From contig NZ_CP139992.1 of NCBI RefSeq assembly GCF_034424155.1, positions 3,736,012 to 3,800,011 on the forward strand: a DNA stretch of 64,000 bases, written 5' to 3'. The stretch is from Hafnia alvei. GTDB taxonomy: Bacteria > Pseudomonadota > Gammaproteobacteria > Enterobacterales > Enterobacteriaceae. The stretch's first letter is position 1. Every line of letters starts with the position of its first letter. Position numbers and translations under genes: made by a program. A model generated the notes under the pieces. It did not search any database. It was given only the letters and a program-made list of their open reading frames with translations, and was not told the origin of the DNA. Below, piece by piece: positions 22,500 through 33,875 of this stretch.

Positions 22500-23815
22500 C
22501 AGCCAAGCTCCTTGGCTAAACGGCTGAATTCGTCGCCGCGTTGTTCAAAGCTTTTAAACTGGTCAAGGCTCGCGCAGGCCGGAGATAACAGAACCATATC
22601 GCCGGTTTTCACTTTGGCAGCAATCATTCGCATCGCTTGTTCCATGGTCTCTGTCTGCTCGGCAATCTCAGGACGCAAAGCAGCCAGCTGCGCGCCATCG
22701 CGACCAAAGCAGTACAAACGGACGTTATCGCCCTGCAGGTATGGCGCCAATGCGCTGAAGTCTGCTGATTTACCATCGCCGCCGAGCAACAGATGCAAAG
22801 TGCCATCAACGTGTAAACCATTGAGCGCAGCTTCAGTGCTGCCAACGTTGGTAGCTTTGGAATCATTAATCCAACGCACGCCGTTATGTTCCAATGACAG
22901 CTGGAAGCGATGTGCCAAACCGGTGAAGGTCGTTAGTGCTTTTAAGCTTGAAGCTCGTGGAATACCAACAGCATCCGCTAGCGCTAACGCAGCCAATGCG
23001 TTAGTGAAGTTATGTTTGCCGGTGACTTTCATTTCACGCGTATTGAGAACTTTTTCACCACGCACGCGCAGCCAAATCTCACCCTGCTGGCGATTCAAAT
23101 GATAATCGCCCACGTCAGCACCAAAACTCACGCAGCGGGAATCTGCACCGCGAATCGGCATCGTGAGTGCGTCGTCGGAGTTAACCACGCAAACTTTGGC
23201 ATTCTCATACACGCGCAGCTTGGCAGCGCGATATTGCTGCAATCCAAGCGGGTAGCGATCCATGTGATCTTCGGTAACATTCAGGATCGTGGCCGCAGCC
23301 GCTCGCAGGCTATTGGTGGTTTCTAACTGGAAGCTAGAGAGTTCAAGCACGTAAAGATCGCACTCTTGCTTAAGCAGCATTAACGCAGGCAAACCGATAT
23401 TGCCGCCCACGCCAACGTTCCAGCCCGCAGATTTAGCCATTTCGCCCACTAACGTTGTCACGGTACTTTTACCGTTAGACCCCGTAATGGCCACAATGGG
23501 TGCCTGCGCTTCGCGACAAAACAGCTCGATATCCCCCACGATCTCAACACCCGCCTCTGCCGCCACGCTGAGCGCAGGAGAGGCAAGTGCAATTCCGGGA
23601 CTTGCAACGATGAGGTCGGCATCCAGCAGCCACTCTTGGTTCATATCACCCAAGTGACGCTCAACGTTTTCCGGCAGCTTATCCAGCCCCGGTGGAGAAA
23701 TACGGGTATCGATAACACGCGGCGTTACGCCACGTGCCAAGAAGAAATCAACGCATGACAGGCCCGTAAGCCCGAGGCCAATGATGACGACTTTCTTACC
23801 CTGATAGTCCACCAT
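22499..23815 (-). CDS. murD: UDP-N-acetylmuramoylalanine--D-glutamate ligase
   Basis: MurD adds D-Glu to UDP-MurNAc-L-Ala. The 438-aa protein has the N-terminal [17 protein letters not shown] nucleotide fold and the P-loop [16 protein letters not shown] near residue 108. TEDHMDRYP, a Mur ligase His motif, and the C-terminal domain with INDSKATN (near residue 315) follow. The carbamylated-Lys region [14 protein letters not shown] is intact. It lies 1 nt after mraY. Confidence 0.97.
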   Translation of the reverse strand: MVDYQGKKVVIIGLGLTGLSCVDFFLARGVTPRVIDTRISPPGLDKLPENVERHLGDMNQEWLLDADLIVASPGIALASPALSVAAEAGVEIVGDIELFCREAQAPIVAITGSNGKSTVTTLVGEMAKSAGWNVGVGGNIGLPALMLLKQECDLYVLELSSFQLETTNSLRAAAATILNVTEDHMDRYPLGLQQYRAAKLRVYENAKVCVVNSDDALTMPIRGADSRCVSFGADVGDYHLNRQQGEIWLRVRGEKVLNTREMKVTGKHNFTNALAALALADAVGIPRASSLKALTTFTGLAHRFQLSLEHNGVRWINDSKATNVGSTEAALNGLHVDGTLHLLLGGDGKSADFSALAPYLQGDNVRLYCFGRDGAQLAALRPEIAEQTETMEQAMRMIAAKVKTGDMVLLSPACASLDQFKSFEQRGDEFSRLAKELG

Positions 23816-23816
23816 A

Positions 23817-24899
23817 TTAACGCACCTTCAAGGTTGCCAGGCCAATCAGCACCAGCATCAGAGAGATAATCCAGAAGCGCACGATAACGCGAGGTTCTGG
23901 CCAGCCTTTCAGTTCATAGTGGTGATGGATTGGCGCCATACGGAAAATTCGCTGACCGCGTAGTTTGAAGCTGCCCACCTGCAAAATAACCGAGAGGGTT
24001 TCCATCACAAATACGCCGCCCATAATTACCAGTAGGAATTCCTGACGCAGCAGCACAGCAATCGTACCCAGCGCACCACCCAAAGCCAGCGAGCCGACAT
24101 CGCCCATAAAGACCTGAGCCGGATAAGTGTTAAACCATAAGAATCCAAGCCCTGCACCGACAATGGCCGTGCAGACAATCACCAGTTCACCTGCGTGACG
24201 CAAATAAGGAATATGCAGGTAAGCAGCAAAGTTCACGTTACCGGTCGCCCAAGCCACCAGCCCCATCCCTGCCGCTACGAAAACGGTAGGCATAATAGCC
24301 AATCCGTCTAAACCATCGGTGAGGTTAACGGCGTTACTGGTACCCACAATCACAAAGTAGCTCAGCAGGATATACAGCAGACCCAGCTGCGGCATGACAT
24401 CCTTGAAGAAGGGAACCACCAGCTCGGTTGCCGGAGTCCCTTTACCGATAGAGTACATGGCAAAAGAAACTACCAGCGCGATCACCGACTGCCAGAAGTA
24501 CTTCCAGCGCGCAATCAGGCCCTTGGTATTTTTACGTACCACTTTGCGATAATCATCAACAAAGCCAACAACGCCGTAGCCGAGCAATACAAACAGCACG
24601 CACCAGACGTAAGGGTTAGAGGGATATGCCCACATCAAGACAGAAATGGTGATGGAGGTCAGGATCATCAGACCGCCCATCGTTGGCGTACCGCGTTTGC
24701 TGAAATGTGACTCAGGACCGTCGTTACGAACAACTTGACCGAAAGACATCTTTTGCAGGCGAGCAATCATTCGCGGCCCAATCCACAGCGACAGGAACAG
24801 CGCCGTCAATAAACTGACAATGGCGCGGAACGTCAGATAGGAAAAGACGTTGAAGCCGGAATAGTATTTGACCAAGTGTTCGGCCAGCCAGACTAACAT
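23817..24899 (-). CDS. mraY: Phospho-N-acetylmuramoyl-pentapeptide-transferase
   Basis: MraY transfers phospho-MurNAc-pentapeptide to undecaprenyl phosphate, giving lipid I. The 360-aa polytopic protein (ten predicted transmembrane helices) has the conserved motifs GTPTMGG near residue 70, FVDDYRKV near 115, [13 protein letters not shown] near 189 and [11 protein letters not shown] near 265. The magnesium-binding [12 protein letters not shown] loop lies near 324. It starts inside the last codons of murF (7-nt overlap). Confidence 0.98.
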   Translation of the reverse strand: MLVWLAEHLVKYYSGFNVFSYLTFRAIVSLLTALFLSLWIGPRMIARLQKMSFGQVVRNDGPESHFSKRGTPTMGGLMILTSITISVLMWAYPSNPYVWCVLFVLLGYGVVGFVDDYRKVVRKNTKGLIARWKYFWQSVIALVVSFAMYSIGKGTPATELVVPFFKDVMPQLGLLYILLSYFVIVGTSNAVNLTDGLDGLAIMPTVFVAAGMGLVAWATGNVNFAAYLHIPYLRHAGELVIVCTAIVGAGLGFLWFNTYPAQVFMGDVGSLALGGALGTIAVLLRQEFLLVIMGGVFVMETLSVILQVGSFKLRGQRIFRMAPIHHHYELKGWPEPRVIVRFWIISLMLVLIGLATLKVR

Positions 24900-26269
24900 G
24901 ATTGATTCTCCTGCATTTCCTGCACAGATAAGCCTCGTACTACCTGCTCCATAGCGGCACTACGTGAACCTTTAACTAAAATGGTGATCGCCGCATGTTC
25001 GCATAACAGGTTTTTTAGGCGCTCAATCAGAGCCGTTTTGTCCGTGAAATGTTCACCACAACCACTGGTCTCGCTGATGAGATGGCTTAAACGCCCAACG
25101 CTCAGCACTTTATCAATCCCCGCCTCGCGAGCCGCAATGCCCACCTGACGATGACAATCTTCTTCTTCAGCGCCCAACTCGCCCATATCACCCACTACCA
25201 TGACGCGATAGCCAGGCATTGAGCCCAACACCTGCGCTGCCGCGGTCATAGAGCCCACGTTGGCGTTATAGGTATCATCGAGAATCAGCTGTTCTGAATT
25301 CAAACGGATCGGGAATAAACGTCCGGGAACCGCTTTGAGTTCGCTTAATCCGTTGCGCACATTCTCAAGCGTTGCACCTACCGACATCGTCAGCGCAGCC
25401 GCCGCAAGCGCATTCGCGATATTGTGGCGACCCGGCAACGGCAGAACCACCGGCGCAGTACCAAACGGCGTGTGCAGATTAAATTCGGTGCCTTGATGTG
25501 TCACGCGGACATCGCTGGCAAAGAAATCCACTGACTCGGCGGCCTGCGGAGAAAAACGCCATACACGCTGGTTGGCGATCTTTTCCTGCCAATGCGGCCA
25601 GTCGTTATTATCGGCATTGATAATGGCAGTACCGTTTGCGGCCAAACCATCAAAAATCTCACCTTTAGCTTTGGCAACACCGGCTAAGGAGCCGAAACCT
25701 TCCAAATGCGCCGCCGCCAGATTATTGACTAAGGCGCTTTCAGGCTTAACTAAATTTACCGTGTAGGCAATTTCGCCCACGTGGTTGGCGCCCAGCTCGA
25801 TCACCGCATATTCATGCTGTGGCTCAAGGCGTAATAACGTCAGCGGCACGCCGATGTCATTATTAAAATTGCCGGAGGTATACAGCACGTTGCCACATTG
25901 GCGCAGAATCTCCGCGCTCATCTCTTTCACCGACGTTTTACCCGATGAACCGGTAAGCGCGATAACGCGAGCGGGCATTTGCTGACGAATCCATGCGCCA
26001 AGTAACCCCAGCGCAATACGCGTATCGGCAACCACAATCTGCGGAGCATCAATCGGTAAGTGTTTACTTACTAGTAAAGCACCAGCGCCCTGACTCACAG
26101 CATCGGCCGCAAAATCATGAGCATCAAACTTTTCGCCTTTCAACGCGATAAATAAGCAGCCGTCGGTTAACTTGCGCGTATCGGTCACAACATCAGTAAT
26201 TTGTGTATCAGCACCAATCAACTGACCGTTAACTGCCTCGGCGATGGCCTGCAAAGAAACAGGGATCAT
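24893..26269 (-). CDS. murF: UDP-MurNAc-tripeptide--D-Ala-D-Ala ligase
   Basis: MurF attaches the D-Ala-D-Ala dipeptide made by Ddl, completing the UDP-MurNAc-pentapeptide. The 458-aa protein has the P-loop [14 protein letters not shown] near residue 105, the [10 protein letters not shown] motif, [14 protein letters not shown], and [11 protein letters not shown] in the C-terminal domain. It overlaps murE by 4 nt and mraY by 7 nt. Confidence 0.97.
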   Translation of the reverse strand: MIPVSLQAIAEAVNGQLIGADTQITDVVTDTRKLTDGCLFIALKGEKFDAHDFAADAVSQGAGALLVSKHLPIDAPQIVVADTRIALGLLGAWIRQQMPARVIALTGSSGKTSVKEMSAEILRQCGNVLYTSGNFNNDIGVPLTLLRLEPQHEYAVIELGANHVGEIAYTVNLVKPESALVNNLAAAHLEGFGSLAGVAKAKGEIFDGLAANGTAIINADNNDWPHWQEKIANQRVWRFSPQAAESVDFFASDVRVTHQGTEFNLHTPFGTAPVVLPLPGRHNIANALAAAALTMSVGATLENVRNGLSELKAVPGRLFPIRLNSEQLILDDTYNANVGSMTAAAQVLGSMPGYRVMVVGDMGELGAEEEDCHRQVGIAAREAGIDKVLSVGRLSHLISETSGCGEHFTDKTALIERLKNLLCEHAAITILVKGSRSAAMEQVVRGLSVQEMQENQSC

Positions 26270-27753
26270 GCTATCACCCCCAGCAGACGTGCTACGGTCA
26301 CGCGATCTGAATAATCTAAACGGCGATTGCCGACCAGTTGATAATCTTCATGGCCTTTGCCTGCCACGAGAATCACATCATCAGGCTTAGCCTGCATGAT
26401 GGCTCCGGTAACGGCTTCAGCACGGCCAGAAACGGCCTGTGCGCGGCCTGCATCAAGCATACCGTTCAGAATATCGGCCATGATGGCACGAGGCTCTTCA
26501 CTACGCGGGTTGTCGTCAGTGACAACAACGCGATCGGCATATTGTTCGGCAATCGCCCCCATAAGTGGGCGCTTACCTTTATCGCGATCGCCGCCGCAGC
26601 CAAATACGCACCACAGCTGGCCTTTGCAGTGCAAACGCGCTGCTTCAAGCGCTTTCTCTAGTGCATCCGGCGTGTGCGCATAGTCAACAACAACGGTTGG
26701 CTTGCCAGGAGCTGCGAACACTTCCATGCGGCCACATACGGGTTGCAGCTGAGCGGAGCTTTTGCACAGTGCTTCTAATGGATAACCAATAGCTAACATA
26801 GTAGCGGCAGCAACCAGCAAATTGCTGACGTTAAAGGCTCCCATCAAGCGGCTTTCCAGCAAGCCTTTACCCCATGAAGAGTCAAAGCTGATACTTGCGC
26901 CACCATCGTGGTAATCAACGTCGGTCGCTGAAACCCAGCGCCCAGACCAATTTTCTGGCAAGCGCTGTTCCATGGTTACGGCAACGGCATCTGGAGACTT
27001 AGCCAACCAGCGCTGACCGACTTCGTCGTCAGCGTTAATAATTTTTTCACCGCCGTGGTGAGTGGAGAACAGCAGCCATTTGGCCTGTTCGTAATGCGCC
27101 ATATCACCATGGTAATCCAGATGATCGCGGCTCAGGTTGGTGAATACCGATGCGGCAAACGGCAGAGCGGCAACGCGGTCTTGCACCAAACCATGGGAAG
27201 AGACTTCCATCGCAGCCAGCGTGGCGCCTTGAGACACCAAGCTGCGCAGTAAATGCTGCACATCAACCGCTGAACCAGTGGTGTTTTCACTTGGATGAAC
27301 TTGCCCCAACAGGCCGTTGCCGACCGTTCCCATTACCGCACTGGTTTCGCCTAATAGCTGGCCCCACTGTGCCAACAATTGGGTAATGGTCGTTTTGCCG
27401 TTGGTTCCTGTTACGCCGATTAAGCGCAAATCAGCACCCGGCTGATGGTAAAAGCGTCCTGCCAACGCGGATAAGCGCTGGTTTAACTGACTCAGGTAGA
27501 TAACGGGAACGCCGTGGCTCTCGCGAACGGTGCCATCTTCTGCTTCCCCATCTGCCTCAGCGATGACTGCAGCAACGCCTTGCGCTATCGCTTGCGGAAT
27601 ATAACGGCGACCATCTGCCGCGTGGCCAACGATCGCCACAAACAGATCACCCGCAGCCGCAACGCGGCTGTCTAATGTCATCTCTCGCAAAACGCGCTCC
27701 GGAGCATCTGCTACCCAAGGAGCCAAAAGCGCGCGCAAATTACGATCTGCCAC
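26266..27753 (-). CDS. murE: UDP-MurNAc-L-Ala-D-Glu--meso-DAP ligase
   Basis: MurE adds meso-diaminopimelate to the nascent peptide. Its specificity shows in the DNPR motif ([13 protein letters not shown]) near residue 413; L-Lys-type enzymes differ here. The 495-aa protein has the P-loop [14 protein letters not shown] near 115, [10 protein letters not shown], and [11 protein letters not shown]. It starts at a GTG and overlaps ftsI by 14 nt, the same arrangement as in E. coli. Confidence 0.97.
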   Translation of the reverse strand: MADRNLRALLAPWVADAPERVLREMTLDSRVAAAGDLFVAIVGHAADGRRYIPQAIAQGVAAVIAEADGEAEDGTVRESHGVPVIYLSQLNQRLSALAGRFYHQPGADLRLIGVTGTNGKTTITQLLAQWGQLLGETSAVMGTVGNGLLGQVHPSENTTGSAVDVQHLLRSLVSQGATLAAMEVSSHGLVQDRVAALPFAASVFTNLSRDHLDYHGDMAHYEQAKWLLFSTHHGGEKIINADDEVGQRWLAKSPDAVAVTMEQRLPENWSGRWVSATDVDYHDGGASISFDSSWGKGLLESRLMGAFNVSNLLVAAATMLAIGYPLEALCKSSAQLQPVCGRMEVFAAPGKPTVVVDYAHTPDALEKALEAARLHCKGQLWCVFGCGGDRDKGKRPLMGAIAEQYADRVVVTDDNPRSEEPRAIMADILNGMLDAGRAQAVSGRAEAVTGAIMQAKPDDVILVAGKGHEDYQLVGNRRLDYSDRVTVARLLGVIA

Positions 27754-29503
27754 CTGAACCCTCTTTTTTATTGTTCACTAATTCGTTTTTATCACCCGTG
27801 GGCAACGCATCCGGCTCAACGTTCATGGTGCGCAGAACGCCGCCCATGATAGCGCCAAAGATCGGAGCGGATACCGCACCACCGTAATACTTCCCTGCCT
27901 GCGGATCGTTAATGACCACAACCAGAGCAAATCGAGGATTACTTGCTGGCGCAACGCCAGCGGTATAAGCAATGTATTTGTCTACATAACGGCCATCTGG
28001 ACCGACTTTTTTCGCGGTCCCGGTTTTAATCGCGATGCGATAGCCTTTGATTGCTGCTTTCGTCCCACCGCCGCCCGGCAACGCAACGCTTTCCATCATG
28101 TGCACAACCGTACGAACGATGGGCTCAGGGAATACGCGTTCGCCCGGAACCGGTGGATCGACTTTGGTAATCGACAGCGGACGATAAATCCCGAGGCTGC
28201 CAATCGTTGCATAGACACGTGCTAGCTGTAACGGCGTTACCATTAGCCCATATCCGAAAGAAAAGGTGGCCCTCTCTATGTCAGACCACCGTTGTTTTTT
28301 TGGGTACATGCCACTGCTTTCTCCGACCAGCCCCAAATTGGTCGCCTTACCCAATCCAAAGTGCGAGTAGGTTTCTACCAGCGCAGAGGACGGCATCGCT
28401 AACGCCAGCTTTGACACACCGACGTTACTCGACTTCTGTAGAATCCCCGTAATGGAGAGTTCTGAGTAACGGGCCACGTCTTTAATCTGGTGCCCGTTAA
28501 CAAAATAAGGGAGCGTATTCAGTACGCTATTCTCTTTCACCACGTTGTGCTGTAACGCGGTCATCACCACCATCGGCTTCACCGTGGAACCCGGTTCGAA
28601 GATGTCGGTAATAGCGCGGTTACGCATGGTTTCTTTTGGCGTATCGGTCAAGTTATTTGGGTTATACGACGGGCTATTGGCCATCGCCAACACTTCACCG
28701 GTATTCACATCGACCAGCACAGCAGTACCGGATTCCGCTTTGTTAAATGCCACCGCGTTATTCAACTCACGGTAAACCAGCGCCTGTAGGCGTTCATCGA
28801 TGCTAAGCGCCAAGTTATGTGCGGCTTGGCTATCCACTGAGGAAATATCTTCAATCACGCGGCCAAAACGGTCTTTACGGACGGTACGTTCACCCGGCTG
28901 GCCGGTTAGCCAGCGGTCAAAGCTCTTTTCAACGCCTTCAATCCCCTGACCGTCAATGTTGGTCACCCCAATGATGTGAGCGGTTACTTGCCCTGCAGGA
29001 TAATAACGGCGGGACTCTTGCTTGAGGAAAATACCCGGCAGCTTCAGCTTATGGATGTAATCAGCCATCGCCGGATTCACCTGACGAGCGAGGTAGACAA
29101 ATCGCCCTTTCGGGTTGGCATTGATGCGCGCGGCCATTTTATCCAGCGGCATTTCTAGTGCATCGGCCAACGCTTTCCAACGCGAGTCCAACGTGATGCC
29201 ACCACGTTCATTCACTTCCTTCGGATCGGCCCAGATGGCATTAACAGGCACGCTCACCGCCAACGGGCGGCCAGCGCGATCGCTAATCATCCCGCGCGAA
29301 GTCAGAATAGGCTGCGTACGCAAAGAGCGCGCATCGCCTTCACGCACTAAGCGGTCGGGATTAATCACCTGCAAATAAGCCACGCGGCCTAACAAACCCA
29401 TCAAGGCAATAAATATGCACCCACAGAGCAACGCAAAACGCCAGCTGACAAAGCTGGCCTGATCTTCCTGACGCTTTAACTTTCCGGGTCGCACTGCTTT
29501 CAT
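27740..29503 (-). CDS. ftsI: Septal peptidoglycan transpeptidase FtsI (PBP3)
   Basis: FtsI cross-links septal peptidoglycan and is the target of aztreonam and cephalexin. The 587-aa class B PBP has a short cytoplasmic tail, one transmembrane helix near residues 25-45, and a non-catalytic pedestal domain with [15 protein letters not shown]. The transpeptidase domain has the active Ser near 306 in EPGSTVKPM, then KSSNVGVSK and KTGTAKK. No insertion near the active site, such as the YRIN/YRIK type, was noticed. It follows ftsL after 51 bp. Confidence 0.98.
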   Translation of the reverse strand: MKAVRPGKLKRQEDQASFVSWRFALLCGCIFIALMGLLGRVAYLQVINPDRLVREGDARSLRTQPILTSRGMISDRAGRPLAVSVPVNAIWADPKEVNERGGITLDSRWKALADALEMPLDKMAARINANPKGRFVYLARQVNPAMADYIHKLKLPGIFLKQESRRYYPAGQVTAHIIGVTNIDGQGIEGVEKSFDRWLTGQPGERTVRKDRFGRVIEDISSVDSQAAHNLALSIDERLQALVYRELNNAVAFNKAESGTAVLVDVNTGEVLAMANSPSYNPNNLTDTPKETMRNRAITDIFEPGSTVKPMVVMTALQHNVVKENSVLNTLPYFVNGHQIKDVARYSELSITGILQKSSNVGVSKLALAMPSSALVETYSHFGLGKATNLGLVGESSGMYPKKQRWSDIERATFSFGYGLMVTPLQLARVYATIGSLGIYRPLSITKVDPPVPGERVFPEPIVRTVVHMMESVALPGGGGTKAAIKGYRIAIKTGTAKKVGPDGRYVDKYIAYTAGVAPASNPRFALVVVINDPQAGKYYGGAVSAPIFGAIMGGVLRTMNVEPDALPTGDKNELVNNKKEGSGGRS

Positions 29504-29554
29504 TGATTACACATTTACCTACGTCGGAGGTGGTCTGTTGAAAACATCGTTAAA

Positions 29555-29875
29555 TCATTGCTTAACAACAATATTTTCTTGAGATGGATCTACGTGCTGC
29601 ATCTGCAGCTTCTCGGTGGCGATACGCTCGACACGGCTGTGATCACCTAACGCATTCTCTTCCAAAATCAGGTTGCGCCACTCGATATCCAGAGCATCGC
29701 GTTCGAGTACCAGCTGCTCACGCTGTGCGGTTAGCAAGCGTGTTTTGTGCGTGGTCGTCACCACAAGCACTGCCGATACCAAAACACCGATAAACAGAAT
29801 CAGAGGCAGTTTACCGTGGCGGAGAATATCTCCGCCGATAACGGCAACTAGCGTATGGCGCTCATTGCCGATCAT
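29555..29875 (-). CDS. ftsL: Cell division protein FtsL
   Basis: FtsL is a small bitopic protein of the FtsQLB complex that activates FtsWI. The 106-aa product has a cytoplasmic N-terminus and a transmembrane helix ([17 protein letters not shown]). A periplasmic coiled coil follows from [18 protein letters not shown] to the end. It is about 15 residues shorter than E. coli FtsL because the cytoplasmic tail is reduced. The ATG overlaps the rsmH stop by 4 nt, and no better upstream start is visible. Confidence 0.96.
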   Translation of the reverse strand: MIGNERHTLVAVIGGDILRHGKLPLILFIGVLVSAVLVVTTTHKTRLLTAQREQLVLERDALDIEWRNLILEENALGDHSRVERIATEKLQMQHVDPSQENIVVKQ

Positions 29876-30816
29876 TCTGTCGTCCTTTCCGCAAAGCGCA
29901 GCACCGAGCTACGAGCACGTGGGTTAGCATTAACTTCCTCACCGCTCGGTTTCATTTTGCCCAACGCTTTCAGCTTACGTCCGCCCTGACTGCGCAGCTG
30001 CGCCTCTGTCAGAGGAATACCCGCAGGAACCTGTGGTCCACGGCTATGATGACGAATAAACTGTTTTACGATACGGTCTTCCAGCGAATGGAAACTGATA
30101 ATCGACAGGCGACCTTCCGGAGCGAGAATCTCCAGCGCACCGTTGAGCGCGCGCTCGATCTCTTCCAGTTCGCTATTGATATAAATACGAATCGCTTGGA
30201 AGCTGCGCGTTGCCGGATGCTTGTGTTTTTCACGGAATGGGCTGGCATTTGCAATCAGCGTAGCCAGCTCATGCGTGCGGGTCATTGGCTCCAGACGATT
30301 ACGTTCCACGATGGCGCGCGCAATACGCTTGGCAAAGCGCTCTTCGCCAAAGGTCTTCAACACCCAAGCAATATCTTCTTCTTCCGCTTTCATCAGCCAT
30401 TCAGCCGCGGATAAACCACGCGTTGGGTCCATACGCATGTCCAACGGCCCATCTCGCATGAAGGAGAAGCCGCGTTCAGCATCATCGAGCTGCGGGGAGG
30501 AAACGCCCAAATCGAGAAGAACGCCGTTGATTTGGCCTTCTAGGCCGAGTTCGCGTACATAGCTCGCCATATCGGAAAACGGGCCATGAACAATAGAGAA
30601 ACGTGGATCGGTGATTTCTGCTGCGGCGGCAATAGCCTGCGGGTCACGATCGATAGCCACTAAGCGTCCTTCTGGCCCAAGCTGGGACAAAATAAGACGT
30701 GAGTGACCACCGCGACCAAAAGTGCCATCAATGTAAATGCCGTTACTGCGCAGATTAAGGCCGTTCACAGCCTCATCCAGCAACACGGTCTTGTGTTGGT
30801 AATTTTCTTCTGACAT
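29872..30816 (-). CDS. rsmH: 16S rRNA m4C1402 methyltransferase RsmH
   Basis: RsmH (MraW) methylates N4 of C1402 in 16S rRNA at the P site. The 314-aa protein has the family N-terminus [13 protein letters not shown] and the SAM-binding [13 protein letters not shown] near residue 33. Further motifs are [18 protein letters not shown], the insertion domain, and [13 protein letters not shown] near 223. It is second in the dcw operon, 2 nt after mraZ. Confidence 0.97.
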   Translation of the reverse strand: MSEENYQHKTVLLDEAVNGLNLRSNGIYIDGTFGRGGHSRLILSQLGPEGRLVAIDRDPQAIAAAAEITDPRFSIVHGPFSDMASYVRELGLEGQINGVLLDLGVSSPQLDDAERGFSFMRDGPLDMRMDPTRGLSAAEWLMKAEEEDIAWVLKTFGEERFAKRIARAIVERNRLEPMTRTHELATLIANASPFREKHKHPATRSFQAIRIYINSELEEIERALNGALEILAPEGRLSIISFHSLEDRIVKQFIRHHSRGPQVPAGIPLTEAQLRSQGGRKLKALGKMKPSGEEVNANPRARSSVLRFAERTTE

Positions 30817-30818
30817 GA

Positions 30819-31277
30819 CTATAACGACAAATCCTGTAGCCGCTCGGATAAAGGCTCCGTTGCGGTCTGTTGTGCGTCAATATCTTCCTTGACTTGTTGA
30901 TACCAGTTTTCTTCATCCCACAGTTCAAACTTATTGAACTGCCCAACTAGCATCACTTGTTTTGTAAGCCCAGCATGCTGACGCAACGTACTTGCAATCA
31001 GCAATCGACCGGCGCTATCCATCTGGCATTCGCTGGCATGACCTAGCAGCAGACGCTGAATGCGACGCTCGACAGGATTCATACTCGAAAGACGCGATAG
31101 TTTTTGTTCAATCACTTCCCACTGCGGAAGTGTGTAGAGCAACAGGCATGGCTGGTGGAGATCGATGGTGCAAACCATTTGACCTTGCGATTCCTCAAGC
31201 AGTAATTCGCGATAGCGCATTGGAACCGCTAAGCGTCCTTTACCGTCAAGGTTGATGGTTGTTGCGCCACGAAACAT
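30819..31277 (-). CDS. mraZ: Transcriptional regulator MraZ
   Basis: MraZ is an AbrB-fold DNA-binding protein that represses the dcw promoter through TGGGN repeats. The 152-aa protein has two tandem SpoVT/AbrB-like domains. The first begins with [22 protein letters not shown]. The second begins near [22 protein letters not shown]. It is the first gene of the cluster, and its probable operator lies 20-55 bp upstream, pointing to autoregulation. Confidence 0.97.
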   Translation of the reverse strand: MFRGATTINLDGKGRLAVPMRYRELLLEESQGQMVCTIDLHQPCLLLYTLPQWEVIEQKLSRLSSMNPVERRIQRLLLGHASECQMDSAGRLLIASTLRQHAGLTKQVMLVGQFNKFELWDEENWYQQVKEDIDAQQTATEPLSERLQDLSL

Positions 31278-31297
31278 ACCTAAATTACCCCTCGTTG

Positions 31298-31330
31298 CCC
31301 CATCTCACCACTTTACACCACAAATTCCCA
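31298..31330 (-). promoter_or_regulatory. MraZ operator (TGGKN repeats)
   Basis: On the minus strand the sequence reads TGGGA-ATTTG-TGGTG-TAAAG-TGGTG-AGA-TGGGG. Three TGG-containing pentamers are spaced 10 bp apart, and a fourth is closer. MraZ is known to bind TGGGN repeats spaced by 5 nt in this position. Two of the repeats deviate (TGGTG). Confidence 0.75.
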
Positions 31331-31338
31331 CATAAGGA

Positions 31339-31368
31339 AGTTTACGGAGGGTAGGAAAACCTTGTCAA
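31339..31368 (-). promoter_or_regulatory. dcw cluster promoter (Pmra)
   Basis: On the minus strand a perfect TTGACA -35 (31363-31368) is separated by 18 nt from TAAACT (31339-31344). Transcription would start near 31331, immediately at the MraZ repeat operator and about 55 nt upstream of the mraZ ATG. Confidence 0.8.
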
Positions 31369-32156
31369 GCCAGAGCGGATGCGGTTTGGGATTATTTTTA
31401 CCTGAAGTGAAATTAAAACCATTCACTACGAAAACTCTGAAAGAGAAATAATAAAATTAACATCATGATAAATTAAGGGAAATTCTTGGAAGGGAGTGTT
31501 ACTAACGAGAAACACAAAATTTTTACCAAAAATTAAAATTTAACCAGACTTTGCAATATAGCTCTCATTTTGAACATGTCTTGTATAATTTACATACGCT
31601 TTACAGTAGTAAATAGAAAGCTAATTCGACCTAAGCTAATCGCCGTCAGGAAATTAAAAATACCTTTAAAAATCAATAAAATAATTTAATTACAATTCAA
31701 TATAGTTTTTCTGATAACCATTTTATCTCACTTTATCCCGAGATAATAATCGGTTTGAAGATTAATTATCTAACTGCCTTTTTTCAAAAGTAATTAAGTG
31801 TTTCGTTCTCTCAATCCTTTCCACCTCAGATAGTTCTCAAATATTCATTTTTATTTTATTCAGGCCATTATTAGAACAACACAAACCATTCATTATCCTT
31901 CCCTGTACAATTTCCATCCAACAAATTGAATAAGAACATAAAAATTAACAGCATGGTGAGAAATCATGCATTTTGCCCATTCTTGTCATTTGCGCAGATT
32001 TTTGTAGCAAATCCGTCTTTAAATAATAATTTTTCACTAGTTAAAAAACACACAGCAAACATGTATGCTATTCATACAAAAATAAGCAGTTCATAAAACC
32101 ATTAAGAACGATAAACCACAGTATTAATGACTAGTTTCAACATGGAGTTAGCCGTT
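31369..32156. other. AT-rich gene-free region between mraZ and alaE
   Basis: About 790 bp hold no gene that could be supported. The DNA is much more AT-rich than its surroundings, with long A/T tracts. Isolated -10-like elements (for example TATAAT at 31584-31589) lack good -35 partners. A 17-bp palindrome upstream of alaE is listed separately. Such composition is typical of H-NS-bound DNA, but this is inference. Confidence 0.6.
32062..32078. promoter_or_regulatory. Operator-like palindrome upstream of alaE
   Basis: TGTATG-CTATT-CATACA is a perfect 6-bp inverted repeat with a 5-bp spacer, about 80 bp upstream of the alaE ATG. It could be a regulator site or part of the promoter. The binding factor is unknown. 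Confidence 0.35.
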
Positions 32157-32624
32157 ATGTTTTCATCCGATTCCCGTGCTCGTAGTGCAGCCGCCGATAT
32201 TTTTGCACTGGTGGTTTATTCTTTCATTGTCGGTATGGCGATTGAAGTCTTTCTCTCTGGAATGAGCTTTAGCCAATCACTGTCATCTCGCCTACTTTCC
32301 ATTCCGGTCAACATTCTTATCGCTTGGCCGTATGGCATATATCGTGATTGGTTTATTCGTCAGTCACAGCGTTGCAGCCCAACTGGTACGGCAAAAATCG
32401 TGGCCGATCTGCTTGCCTATGTCTCTTTTCAGTCGCCGGTATACGCCATTATTTTGTGGTCTGTGGGTGCCGACGGTGCGCAAATTATCGCGGCGGTCAC
32501 CAGTAACGCCGTGGTATCGATGGCAATGGGCGTCGCCTACGGCTATTTTTTAGATTATTGCCGCAGGTTGTTTAAAGTGTCTGCCCATACCAATAAAGTT
32601 CAGGTCAATAAAGTACAGGCGTAA
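32157..32624 (+). CDS. alaE: L-alanine exporter AlaE
   Basis: AlaE exports excess L-alanine across the inner membrane. The start chosen is the ATG at 32157 ([20 protein letters not shown]), which aligns with the E. coli N-terminus and has GGAG 9 nt upstream; ATGs at 32127 and 32142 are alternatives. The 155-aa protein has four hydrophobic segments. Its conserved blocks are [32 protein letters not shown] and [14 protein letters not shown]. In E. coli alaE lies far from cra, so its placement here between mraZ and cra is a lineage-specific insertion. It converges on cra. Confidence 0.93.
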   Translation: MFSSDSRARSAAADIFALVVYSFIVGMAIEVFLSGMSFSQSLSSRLLSIPVNILIAWPYGIYRDWFIRQSQRCSPTGTAKIVADLLAYVSFQSPVYAIILWSVGADGAQIIAAVTSNAVVSMAMGVAYGYFLDYCRRLFKVSAHTNKVQVNKVQA

Positions 32625-32629
32625 AAAAA

Positions 32630-32649
32630 GCGCCGGTTGCCACCGGCGC
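32630..32649. terminator. Shared terminator of alaE and cra
   Basis: A perfect 8-bp stem, GCGCCGGT/ACCGGCGC, has a TGCC loop. On the minus strand (cra direction) it is followed by seven T residues. On the plus strand the tail is weak. It lies between convergent genes. Confidence 0.85.
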
Positions 32650-32685
32650 CTTCTCACTTCATCGTTTTACTTAATTCTTTCAACA

Positions 32686-33690
32686 TTACATCCGGTTAAG
32701 GCGACCACGCTTGAGCAGTACACGGCGCATTCGGCTTAAACCCGCTTTCGGCTTCTTCGGCTCATCTAAACTCGCCAACACTAATTCCAGCACGCGTTCG
32801 GCAATATCACGATGACGCTGCCCTACCGATAAAACAGGGCAATCGAGGAAATCCAGTAGTTCATTGTCGCCAAAGGTCGCAATCGCAAGATCGGTTGGTA
32901 AATGCCCATGATGCTTCAGCGTGACATCCAGCACCCCCTGCAAAAGCGGGAATGACGTGGTGAACAAAGCCTGCGGCATTTCATTATCTTTAAGCCAATT
33001 AGAGAACGCCACGCCTGCAGCATCGCGTTCGTAGCTATTGGTGTAAAGATATTGTACTTCTCGCGGATCGTCACGCCATGCGTCTCTGAATCCCTGCTCG
33101 CGTAAGAAGCTCACCGATAGCTCAGGCAAAGCGCCGAGATACAGAACCGATTTAGCAGGGAATTTGCGTAATTCCTCCGCCAACATCTCGGAATCCTCAC
33201 GATCGGCCCCCACAACGCTAATAAAGTTTTCAGGATCTAACGCGCGATCCAGCGCAATGATCGGCAAAGGATCGTTGACCCAACGCTGATAGAACGGGTG
33301 TTCTGGCGGCAGTGCGGTAGAAACAATGATCGCATCAACCTGACGCTGTAACAGGTGCTCAATGCACCGCATTTCGTTGTCTGGCTGATCTTCTGAACAG
33401 GCAATCAATAGTTGATAGCCTCTTTGGCGTGCCTGACGCTCCAGATAGTTTGCAATGCGGGTGTAGCTGGTGTTTTCCAAATCAGGAATCACCAGCCCAA
33501 TAGAACGGGTGCGGCCAGCACGTAAACCTGCAGCCACGGCGTTTGGATGATAGTTATGCTCACGTACCACAGCCATCACTTTTTCAACCGTTTTATCACT
33601 CACACGGTACTGTTTGGCCTTACCGTTAATGACATAACTGGCCGTCGTCCGCGAAACTCCAGCAAGACGCGCGATTTCATCCAACTTCAC
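32686..33690 (-). CDS. cra: Catabolite repressor/activator Cra (FruR)
   Basis: Cra is the LacI-family regulator that responds to fructose 1-phosphate and controls glycolysis and gluconeogenesis. The 334-aa protein starts at a GTG, as in E. coli. It has the N-terminal helix-turn-helix [22 protein letters not shown] and hinge ([19 protein letters not shown]). The periplasmic-binding-like sugar domain follows, ending [10 protein letters not shown]. The fruL leader known in E. coli was not recognised upstream. It lies 185 bp after ilvH and is separated from it by a terminator. Confidence 0.97.
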   Translation of the reverse strand: MKLDEIARLAGVSRTTASYVINGKAKQYRVSDKTVEKVMAVVREHNYHPNAVAAGLRAGRTRSIGLVIPDLENTSYTRIANYLERQARQRGYQLLIACSEDQPDNEMRCIEHLLQRQVDAIIVSTALPPEHPFYQRWVNDPLPIIALDRALDPENFISVVGADREDSEMLAEELRKFPAKSVLYLGALPELSVSFLREQGFRDAWRDDPREVQYLYTNSYERDAAGVAFSNWLKDNEMPQALFTTSFPLLQGVLDVTLKHHGHLPTDLAIATFGDNELLDFLDCPVLSVGQRHRDIAERVLELVLASLDEPKKPKAGLSRMRRVLLKRGRLNRM

Positions 33691-33815
33691 GTTATCCCCT
33701 TACGCATCAAATTAATTAAGAAGACCGAATGGTCGTCAATACAAATGATCTAACCGCATAAAGAAGAAAGGAGCAACCGCTTTTGCTGAATGGCATCAGC
33801 AAATAAGAAAAAGTA

Positions 33816-33842
33816 AGAGGCCCAGCACAAAGCTGAGCCTCT
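33816..33842 (-). terminator. Rho-independent terminator of ilvIH
   Basis: On the minus strand AGAGGCTCAGC pairs with GCTGGGCCTCT (one G-U), with a 5-nt loop. It is followed by TACTTTTTCTTATTT. It lies just downstream of ilvH. Confidence 0.8.
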
Positions 33843-33875
33843 AAATAGCACTATTACACAGAAAATTGACCTGTG

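Noticed and set aside
27740-29503. Beta-lactam resistance insertion in FtsI
   Set aside because: The sequence around the active-site motifs was read for four-residue insertions of the YRIN/YRIK type and none was seen.
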